NCBI GenBank assembly: GCA_919903585.1
Contig: CAKKST010000169.1
Location: forward strand, 1 to 6,206
DNA length: 6,206 nucleotides
DNA from: Nitrospiria bacterium
GTDB taxonomy: Bacteria; Nitrospirota; CAKKRA01; 9FT-COMBO-42-15
Direction of reading: 5' to 3'
Translations under genes and position numbers: made by a program
Shown: one piece after another, positions 1 to 5,514 of the stretch
Position numbering within the stretch: the first letter of the stretch is position 1
How the letters are laid out: each line of letters opens with the position of its first letter
Notes under the pieces: generated by a model
Databases searched by the model: none
The model's input: only the letters and a program-made list of their open reading frames with translations
What the model was told of the DNA's origin: nothing

Positions 1-618
1 GGACTAAAGGTAGCAAAGACCCTGTCAGAAAAGGGGTGTGATGTGCTTGCCGTTGACACGGAGAAGGAAAAAATAGATGCTGTAAGGGACTTTGTCTCTC
101 ATGCCATTCAGGTAACATCAAATTCAGAGGAGGTCTACAGGGCAATAGGTCTTGATAAGGTGGATGTGGCAATTGTCGGGATAGGCGCTGCAAATGTGGA
201 GGCAAGCATACTCGTTACAGCCCTATTAAAAAAAATAGGCCTGAAATATATTATTGCGAGGGCTGTAAGCGAGCTGCATGGCGAAATACTTAGGCTTGTT
301 GGCGCGACAAAGGTGGTTTATCCAGAAGACGAAATGGGCTACCGTGTGGCTACAAGCCTTGTGATACCGCGTTTGATTGATCATATTGAACTTGAAGAGG
401 GATATGGCATTGCGCGGATAAAGTGTCCCGGGGTGCTTGTTGAAAAGAGCCTAAAGGATGTCAACCTGAGATCTGACTATAAGGTAAATGTTGTAGCAGT
501 AAAGAAGGCTGACGGCAGGGTGGAGATACCTGCAGCAGATTTCAGATTCCATGAGGGCGATGTATTGGTTGTAGTGGGGAAGGATGATGATATAGAGGCG
601 CTTAGCGAAAAGGGGTAA
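1..618 (+). CDS. ktrA: KtrA/TrkA-type potassium uptake regulatory protein (RCK domain), 5' partial
   Basis: This is a cytoplasmic regulatory subunit that binds nucleotide and gates a TrkH/KtrB-type potassium channel. The frame is open from base 1, so the true start lies upstream. The first visible residue, glycine, is probably the last G of the Rossmann GxGxxG loop, so roughly 10-15 residues are missing. Visible are the strand ending in the acidic residue that contacts the adenine ribose (DVLAVD, about residues 14-19), the second half of the RCK_N fold (VDVAIVGIG, then YIIARAVSELHGEILRLVGA) and the KtrA-like VVYPEDEMGYRVA. An RCK_C (TrkA_C) domain follows at about 130-203 and ends in FHEGDVLVVVG. 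A single RCK_N plus RCK_C of about 215-220 aa matches KtrA or short TrkA rather than the duplicated E. coli TrkA. The channel subunit is not in the window; it may lie upstream (inference). The stop codon directly abuts the next ATG. Confidence 0.9.
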   Translation, partial: GLKVAKTLSEKGCDVLAVDTEKEKIDAVRDFVSHAIQVTSNSEEVYRAIGLDKVDVAIVGIGAANVEASILVTALLKKIGLKYIIARAVSELHGEILRLVGATKVVYPEDEMGYRVATSLVIPRLIDHIELEEGYGIARIKCPGVLVEKSLKDVNLRSDYKVNVVAVKKADGRVEIPAADFRFHEGDVLVVVGKDDDIEALSEKG

Positions 619-1338
619 ATGGCAGACTTTTTTTCGGAATTAAACATCAGCTTTAATCTTTTTTCAGGCAGGCTTGGTATAATTTCTGCTATTATAATTG
701 CCATTGGATTTTTAATAATCCTTCTGCTTTTTATAAACTGCATTCTTGCAAGGAGGGGCGAAAAAGAGGGTATAGGTTTAATTCAAAAGATATTCGTACT
801 CCTTATTTCTCTGCTCTTTATCACAACCGGCTCTGCCATGCTTATGACAGCTATGCACCTTCAGGCATACAAGGCATTCACGCATAAAGAGATGGTGGGG
901 GTTATAGATGCAAGGAAGACGAAGGGGTTGGATTATGACATATTTCTCAGATTTACACCTGTAGATAAAGATAAGAAAAGTGAGGAGAAGATATATAAGA
1001 TAAAAGGTGATCAGTGGTCTATTGGTGGAGACATATTAAAGTTTGACGACTGGCTGAATTTTATTGGCATACACACTGGATATAAGACAACAAGGATACA
1101 CGGCAGATATTTAAAGGCAGAAGATGAAAATATAAAACAGCATACTGCCTATGATATAAACGGCGGGACAGATGCAATATGGCTTTATTTGTATGAAAAC
1201 AGCAGTAAATTTCCCTTTGTTAAGGCGGTATATGGAAACAGCGTTTATGCCTTTCCGTCAGATGATGATTTTTATGAGGTATATGTTACTACCTCCGGAT
1301 ATTCAATAGAAAAGATAAAGGATAATAAAAGGAGATAA
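619..1338 (+). CDS. Uncharacterised membrane protein with two N-terminal TM segments and a soluble GDQW-motif domain
   Basis: I do not assign a function to this 239-aa protein. It has two hydrophobic segments, at about residues 19-43 and 57-79, separated by a short basic loop (ARRGEKEG), followed by a hydrophilic domain of about 160 residues. By the positive-inside rule the loop is cytoplasmic, so both termini and the domain would face the periplasm (inference). The domain has the motif GDQW at 130-133, then FDDWLNF, IGIHTGYKTTRIHGRYL and a late aromatic-rich part (AIWLYLYENSS). I have a weak memory of similar proteins being labelled cation/multidrug efflux pump, but two TM segments do not support a pump. 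The start is supported by AAGGGG at 610-615, inside the end of ktrA, and by the TAAATG junction, which implies translational coupling. The next gene starts 4 bases after the stop. Context suggests co-expression with ktrA, but a role in potassium transport is not shown. Confidence 0.85.
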   Translation: MADFFSELNISFNLFSGRLGIISAIIIAIGFLIILLLFINCILARRGEKEGIGLIQKIFVLLISLLFITTGSAMLMTAMHLQAYKAFTHKEMVGVIDARKTKGLDYDIFLRFTPVDKDKKSEEKIYKIKGDQWSIGGDILKFDDWLNFIGIHTGYKTTRIHGRYLKAEDENIKQHTAYDINGGTDAIWLYLYENSSKFPFVKAVYGNSVYAFPSDDDFYEVYVTTSGYSIEKIKDNKRR

Positions 1339-1342
1339 TGCA

Positions 1343-2014
1343 ATGGCAGCAGATGAGAAGCAGTTGTGTGTAATCTGCGCATGGCGCGGCACATGCAATA
1401 AAAAATTCAGCGGCGGGGGCGGCGAGTCGCTTCACTGCGTTGATTTCGTAAGGGATGTATCCCTCAAACCGCCGCAGGAGATAAAAAAGGCAAACATCCT
1501 GCTTACAGGGATGCCGGGTGTTGGCAAAACCACACTTATAGTAAAGCTGGCCGCTGAAATGATATCGCAGATGCGCCTTCGTCCGGGTGGATTCTATACA
1601 CATGAGACAAGAGAAGGGTTCTTCAGGAGCGGCTTTAAAATCTTCTCCCTTGATGGAAGAGAGGGTGTTCTTGCAGACACAAAGCTTGAGAGCCAGCATA
1701 AGGTCGGGAAATACGGTGTTGATATTAAGGCGCTTGAGGATATAGGCGTCGCCTCCCTTGAGGCTGCGATTTCTAACAAGGATATAGATGTAATTATTAT
1801 TGATGAGATTGGCAGGATGGAGACCATTTCACAGAGATTTAAGGACGCAGTTTTAGCTGCCCTCAATTCACCAAAGATTGTTGTTGCCACTATTCAGCAT
1901 GAAGGGAATGGTTATATCTTCCAGATCAAAAACAGGGAGGATATAAAGCTAATAGAGGTTACTGAGGAGAACAGGGAAAAGCTGGTGGGGAATATACTTT
2001 CCATGCTGACATAA
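1343..2014 (+). CDS. THEP1-type nucleoside-triphosphatase (DUF265) with N-terminal cysteine segment
   Basis: This is a P-loop NTPase of the THEP1 family, whose characterised members hydrolyse nucleoside triphosphates and whose cellular role is unclear. Walker A is GMPGVGKTT (residues 56-64). Walker B and its extension are IIIDEIGRME (151-160), the family's characteristic DEIG.ME. Between them lies the typical GGFYTHETREGFFRSGFKI segment. The C-terminus (IVVATIQHEGN, then EVTEENREKLV) also fits. THEP1 proteins are usually about 170-190 aa; this one is 223 aa because about 50 residues precede the first P-loop strand. That extension carries Cys9, Cys12, Cys18 and Cys32 (CVIC, WRGTC, LHC), a spacing that could bind zinc or an Fe-S cluster (inference). 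The ATG has GGAG at 1331-1334, 8 bases upstream. It is the third gene of the run, 4 bases after the membrane protein gene. I see no convincing terminator after it. Confidence 0.9.
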   Translation: MAADEKQLCVICAWRGTCNKKFSGGGGESLHCVDFVRDVSLKPPQEIKKANILLTGMPGVGKTTLIVKLAAEMISQMRLRPGGFYTHETREGFFRSGFKIFSLDGREGVLADTKLESQHKVGKYGVDIKALEDIGVASLEAAISNKDIDVIIIDEIGRMETISQRFKDAVLAALNSPKIVVATIQHEGNGYIFQIKNREDIKLIEVTEENREKLVGNILSMLT

Positions 2015-2068
2015 GTTGAGGAAACATCAAAAGGCAAGACCAAACATAACTGACCCCTTAGCCCCAGA

Positions 2069-2097
2069 TTGATAGTAAAGTAGGGTGTGCATTTTAT
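2069..2097 (+). promoter_or_regulatory. Candidate sigma-70-type promoter for the broken small gene
   Basis: TTGATA at 2069-2074 matches the -35 consensus at 5 of 6 positions. TTTTAT at 2092-2097 matches the -10 consensus at 4 of 6, with a 17-base spacer. Transcription would begin near 2103-2105, just ahead of GGAGG at 2107-2111. The -10 element is weak, so this is a tentative call supported mainly by spacing and position. Confidence 0.3.
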
Positions 2098-2121
2098 TGA
2101 AGAAACGGAGGTAAAATAAAA

Positions 2122-2345
2122 ATGAGAGAATTGGCAAGCGATTTTGAGGTAAGGGAAAGGGGCTTCGTGCTTTATTCAAAAATCTTGGCGAAGTTGACGC
2201 TATACGGTTCTTATCCCAGATTACATATGAAAAAAGGGATTACCTAAAGCTTCAGGATAAGCTTTTTGAAGGAATGAACGTTGAGGAGATTTATAAAAAG
2301 GCTAAAGAATATTCTGAGAAAAAGCAAAAGGTGAAAAAGGCGTAG
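2122..2345 (+). pseudogene. Small conserved-looking hypothetical gene (about 74 aa when repaired), broken by a one-base frameshift
   Basis: ATG at 2122 follows a good ribosome site (GGAGG, 2107-2111). As written, this frame ends after 41 codons at 2245-2247. From about 2157 a different frame is open to TAG at 2343-2345 and reads as a well-formed protein: RALFKNLGEVDAIRFLSQ, then YEKRDYLKLQDKLFEGM, then NVEEIYKKAKEYSEKK. Adding one base in the run AAAGGGG (2156-2162) joins the two parts smoothly into one 74-aa product (EVREKGLRAL or EVRERGLRAL across the join). The second frame has no ATG before its FEGM, so it is unlikely to be a separate gene. The pattern (a GEVDAIRFL core, then D/Y-K-x-Q-x-K-L-F-E-G-M and a V-E-E-I-basic tail) resembles small antitoxin-like proteins I recall, but I cannot name the family. 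The break could be real decay or a homopolymer sequencing error. Confidence 0.65.
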
Positions 2346-2358
2346 CAGCGGATACTGA

Positions 2359-2478
2359 CTTAAAAATTATTGCGAGGCTTCAGCTATTAGGCTGGAAGCG
2401 GGGGGATATCTTATTTATTGGCAGGAATATGCTTTAAGGCTGTATAAAAAAGAAGAAGGAGCTATAATAACGCCATGA
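2359..2478 (+). other. Short open frame without a start codon, ending in an ATGA overlap with the res-like gene
   Basis: This stretch between the broken small gene and the large Res-like gene holds no complete gene. One frame (2359-2478) is open for 39 codons and reads ASAIRLEAGGYLIYWQEY, then ALRLYKKEEG. Its TGA (2476-2478) overlaps the downstream ATG (2475-2477) as ATGA, a classic translational-coupling junction. No ATG, GTG or TTG start precedes it in frame; the frame is closed by TGA at 2356-2358. A second frame (2318-2437) is also open and reads DLKIIARLQLLGWKRGDIL; one extra base in the G run at 2399-2405 would join it to the first. I recognise neither. A decayed gene tail is possible; chance is equally plausible. 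Confidence 0.25.
2443..2468 (+). promoter_or_regulatory. Ribosome binding site and possible -10 elements ahead of the res-like gene
   Basis: AAGGAG at 2456-2461 is the best ribosome site for the ATG at 2475, at a rather long spacing of 13 bases. Two -10-like boxes occur: TATAAA at 2443-2448, with TTGGCA at 2418-2423 as a possible -35 (19-base spacer), and a perfect TATAAT at 2463-2468. The second lies so close to the ATG that it would give a leaderless transcript and would not use the AAGGAG. The first pair is the more conventional promoter. Neither is strong evidence. Confidence 0.3.
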
Positions 2479-5400
2479 AACAGGTTCTCATTGAAAACCC
2501 AGTCTTAAACCCTCCATACAACGAGCCGAATTGGCACTTTAAATTTACAGACGAAGGCATCACCAATGAAATTGTCGAAAAACGCCGCATTAGCTCCTAT
2601 TTTGTCCCAATTGCCAAACCAAAGAAAAAAGGCAAGCAGTTGTTTTTTGACACCGAATGGACCCAAGACCGTATTGAAGAAAACAAATTCATAAATCAAA
2701 TCCGCAGCCGCATTTCCCTATGGAGAGAAAGAGGCTATTTCGGCGTAACAAAAACAACACGTTTTCTCCTTGATTACTGGAACAATCCTGTTCGTGAGAA
2801 AAAGTTATTTTTCTGTCAGATAGAGGCGATTGAAACAATAATCTATATCACTGAGGTTGCTAATAAATACGGCGATGCATGGATTGACAACACAATCCGA
2901 CAGGCAAATCAGGATGCCAATCCGTTGTTAAACCGCATTGCCTTTAAGATGGCGACAGGAAGCGGAAAGACAGTTGTTATGGCGATGCTGATTGCATGGC
3001 ATGCTCTGAATAAATTTGCCAATACGCAGGATGCAAGATTTTCCGATACATTTTTAATAGTTACACCGGGGATTACGATTCGCGACCGATTGAGGGTTCT
3101 TTTGCCGAATGATTGCGATAATTATTACCGCCAGCGTGATATTTTGCCTGCTGATATGCTTGCAGAATTGAATAGGGTTAAAATCATCATCACCAATTTT
3201 CACGCCTTTAAGCTCAGGGAAAAGTCTGATGCGGCGCGGCTTACTAAGGTAATTCTGACCAATAAAAGCGGCGCATTAACAGAGACACCCGACCAGATGG
3301 TGCGGCGAGTCTGCCGTGACCTCGGCACAAAGAAAAACATCATTGTCATAAATGATGAAGCGCATCACTGCTATCGGAGGCGCTCCGGCGGTGAGGAAGA
3401 AACATTAACAGGCGATGAAAGAAAAGAGGCTGAAAAGCGGGAAGAAGAAGCCAGAATCTGGATTTCAGGATTGGAGGCAGTGAAAGAGAAAATAGGCGTA
3501 AAGGCGATATATGATCTTTCTGCAACGCCGTTTTTCCTCTGCGGTTCCGGTTATCCCGAAGGGACTTTGTTTCCGTGGGTTGTGTCTGATTTTTCGCTGA
3601 TAGACGCTATTGAATCAGGGATTGTCAAAGTTCCACGCGTTCCTGTCGCGGACGATCAGATGACAGGAGAGCAGCCGACCTATCGTGACTTGTGGCTGCG
3701 TATCCGTGAAGGTTTGCCAAAGAAGGGCAGAAAGACCGAGGCTCTCAGCGGAGAGCCGAAACTTCCCGCCGAGCTTCAGGGCGCTATTCACAGCCTTTAC
3801 GGCAATTATGAAAAGGCATATAGACAATGGGAGAAGAGCGGCAAGGGAACTCCACCTGTTTTTATTGTTATCTGCAATAATACCAATGTCTCCAAACTTG
3901 TGTATGATTATATCTCCGGATGGGAAAAGATGCTTCCTGATGGAAGCGCTGTAATTGTGCCGGGCGCTTTGCCTGTATTTAACAATGAAAAAGACGGCAG
4001 ATGGAATGAAAGACCTAATACCATTCTGATTGACAGCGAACAGCTTGAATCCGGCGAGGCGATGAGCGATGAATTCAAAAAGATCGCCGTGGTTGAAATT
4101 GAAGAATTCAAGGTCGAATACCGAAGGCGCTATCCCGGACGCGATACCGATAAACTCACCAGTGAAGACCTTCTCCGGGAGGTAATGAACACAATCGGAA
4201 AGCCGGGCAAATTGGGCGAGCAAGTAAAATGCGTGGTCAGCGTCTCAATGCTTACAGAAGGATGGGACGCAAATACTGTTACGCATATCCTCGGCATCCG
4301 CGCATTCGGCACTCAACTTCTCTGCGAACAGGTAGTTGGCAGAGGACTTCGCAGAATGAGTTATGTAACAAATGAAAAAGGAATGTTTGAGCCAGAATAT
4401 GCAGAGGTTTACGGTGTGCCTTTTTCTTTCGTTCCCTGTTCAGGTTCAACAAAAGAACCGAAACCGGGTCCAATTCCTACGCGTGTCCGCGCCCTGCCTG
4501 AACGGGCAAATCTTGAAATCATCTTTCCTCTGATAACAGGCTATCGTTACGAACTACCTGATGAAAAATTAACTGCAAAATTTACTGAAGAATCAAAATT
4601 TATTCTCAGCACAGCAGACATCCCGACCAAAGTTATGCTTGACCCGATAGTCGGTGAATCAAGTATTCATACGCTGGACGGTTTAAAACAGAAACGCATA
4701 CAGGAAGTAACGTTCTTACTTGCCAAGTTGACGCTGGAGAATCACTTTCAGGATGACTCGGGCAATATAAAGCCATACCTCTTTCCACAGATACTTAATA
4801 TTGCCAGGCAATGGATTGAACAATGCGTGGTCTGCAAGGACAACACATTCCCTCAGCTTTTACTGCTCATTGAGTTTGCGCACAATGCAGCTGGGCGCAT
4901 ATACAGGTCAATAGTTCAATCTGCTCAGGGAGACAAATCCCTGAAGCCTGTTTTGAAGAACTATGATACATTAGGCTCTACAAAATATGTAGACTTTGAT
5001 ACAGTGAGGAATGTATATCCAACGAAATTAAGCCACATCAGCCATGTTGTAGCAGACACTGAGTCATGGGAGCAGAAACTTGCACAATCGCTTGAAGACA
5101 TGGAAGAGGTCGTTTCCTATGTGAAGAATCACAACCTCGGTTTCAAGATTCCCTATTCCTTTGACGGAGAAGAAAGGAACTACCAGCCGGATTTTATTGT
5201 TAGGATAACAACACCCTCCCCTTCATCCCCTCCCGTCAAGGGAGGGGAGACAAAAGAGACATCCCAAAATATCCCCTCTCCACTTGCGGGAGAGGGCAAG
5301 GGTGAGGGGGTCTCCGACAATATTCTCAACCTCATCATTGAAGTTACCGGCGAGAAAAAGAAAGACAAAGAGGTTAAAGTTGCCACTGCAAAGGATCTCT

Positions 5401-5510
5401 GGATACCCGCCGTCAACAATCATGGTGGCTTTGGGAAATGGGCGTTTATTGAAATAACTGATCCGTGGAATGCCATAAATACAATAAAGGAGTTTTTGCA
5501 GAAGCTTTAA
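2475..5510 (+). CDS. Type III Res-like DEAD/DEAH helicase-nuclease (BPTD_3080-like restriction endonuclease family)
   Basis: This 1011-aa protein is a superfamily 2 DNA translocase joined to a C-terminal PD-(D/E)xK-like nuclease, as in Res subunits of type III restriction enzymes. Helicase motifs are Walker A ATGSGKT (160-166), Ia-like IVTPGITIRDRL, Walker B box DEAHH (294-298), motif III LSATP (348-352), motif V LTEGWD and motif VI QVVGRGLRR (619-627). The nuclease domain shows YQPDFIVRI (903-911, PD at 905-906) and LIIEVTG (953-959, E956), followed by NNHGGFGKWAFIEITDPW. The N-terminal signature ISSYFVPIAKPKKKGK and the length match, from memory, the family NCBI calls BPTD_3080 restriction endonuclease. 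Residues about 912-948 are encoded by two palindromic repeats inserted in frame. No methyltransferase is visible, so self-protection is unexplained here. A YhcG-type gene starts 4 bases after the stop. Arginine codons are mostly CGN, unlike the AGR-rich upstream genes, which suggests separate ancestry. Confidence 0.92.
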   Translation: MKQVLIENPVLNPPYNEPNWHFKFTDEGITNEIVEKRRISSYFVPIAKPKKKGKQLFFDTEWTQDRIEENKFINQIRSRISLWRERGYFGVTKTTRFLLDYWNNPVREKKLFFCQIEAIETIIYITEVANKYGDAWIDNTIRQANQDANPLLNRIAFKMATGSGKTVVMAMLIAWHALNKFANTQDARFSDTFLIVTPGITIRDRLRVLLPNDCDNYYRQRDILPADMLAELNRVKIIITNFHAFKLREKSDAARLTKVILTNKSGALTETPDQMVRRVCRDLGTKKNIIVINDEAHHCYRRRSGGEEETLTGDERKEAEKREEEARIWISGLEAVKEKIGVKAIYDLSATPFFLCGSGYPEGTLFPWVVSDFSLIDAIESGIVKVPRVPVADDQMTGEQPTYRDLWLRIREGLPKKGRKTEALSGEPKLPAELQGAIHSLYGNYEKAYRQWEKSGKGTPPVFIVICNNTNVSKLVYDYISGWEKMLPDGSAVIVPGALPVFNNEKDGRWNERPNTILIDSEQLESGEAMSDEFKKIAVVEIEEFKVEYRRRYPGRDTDKLTSEDLLREVMNTIGKPGKLGEQVKCVVSVSMLTEGWDANTVTHILGIRAFGTQLLCEQVVGRGLRRMSYVTNEKGMFEPEYAEVYGVPFSFVPCSGSTKEPKPGPIPTRVRALPERANLEIIFPLITGYRYELPDEKLTAKFTEESKFILSTADIPTKVMLDPIVGESSIHTLDGLKQKRIQEVTFLLAKLTLENHFQDDSGNIKPYLFPQILNIARQWIEQCVVCKDNTFPQLLLLIEFAHNAAGRIYRSIVQSAQGDKSLKPVLKNYDTLGSTKYVDFDTVRNVYPTKLSHISHVVADTESWEQKLAQSLEDMEEVVSYVKNHNLGFKIPYSFDGEERNYQPDFIVRITTPSPSSPPVKGGETKETSQNIPSPLAGEGKGEGVSDNILNLIIEVTGEKKKDKEVKVATAKDLWIPAVNNHGGFGKWAFIEITDPWNAINTIKEFLQKL
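5213..5250. repeat. GC-rich palindromic repeat, copy type 1, in frame inside the res-like gene
   Basis: The left arm TCCCCTCCC (5226-5234) and right arm GGGAGGGGA (5240-5248) form a perfect 9-bp inverted repeat around the 5-base loop GTCAA. A further CCCTCCCC at 5214-5221 lies just outside. It encodes PSPSSPPVKGGE (914-925) in the Res-like protein. Units of this kind (CCCTCCC...GGGAGGG around a TTGAC/GTCAA loop) are familiar as dispersed intergenic repeats in several bacterial phyla (recall). Here one lies inside a coding sequence and leaves the frame open. Confidence 0.75.
5273..5312. repeat. GC-rich palindromic repeat, copy type 2, in frame inside the res-like gene
   Basis: The left arm CCCTCTCC (5274-5281) and right arm GGAGAGGG (5289-5296) form a perfect 8-bp inverted repeat with the 7-base loop ACTTGCG, followed by CAAGGGTGAGGGGG. 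An alternative pairing is CTTGC (5283-5287) with GCAAG (5296-5300). It encodes PSPLAGEGKGEG (934-945). The combination of CCCTCTCC, CTTGCGGGAGAGGG and CAAGGGTGAGGG is a repeat type I recall as widely dispersed in bacterial genomes. It starts 24 bases after the type 1 palindrome and differs from it in sequence. Confidence 0.75.
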
Positions 5511-5514
5511 GCGC

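Noticed and set aside
1289..1699. Minus-strand open frame of 136 codons over the end of the membrane protein gene and the start of the NTPase gene
   Set aside because: It overlaps two well-supported genes, its product is Cys/Leu-rich with no recognisable domain, and no sensible promoter or ribosome site was seen.
2377..2399. Hairpin GCTTCAGC / GCTGGAAGC with a 6-base loop, considered as a terminator
   Set aside because: The stem has a bulged G and is followed by a G run, not a T run. It is not a credible intrinsic terminator.
2463..2468. Perfect TATAAT just before the res-like ATG, read as a leaderless promoter
   Set aside because: There is no good -35 element at normal spacing, and an AAGGAG ribosome site lies upstream and would be left off the transcript, so chance AT-richness is more likely. 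It is listed only as a tentative element.
2122..2474. A complete toxin-antitoxin pair upstream of the res-like gene
   Set aside because: Only one small broken gene is seen. The following 130 bases give no recognisable toxin and no start codon for the open frames.
3615..4223. Long open frame (202 codons) on the minus strand inside the res-like gene
   Set aside because: It lies wholly opposite a gene with clear helicase motifs, has no family-like sequence and is best explained as a shadow frame.
5213..5312. The two adjacent palindromes considered as the start of a CRISPR array
   Set aside because: The units differ in sequence, occur once each, and their stems are inverted repeats inside a coding frame. 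There is no regular repeat-spacer pattern.
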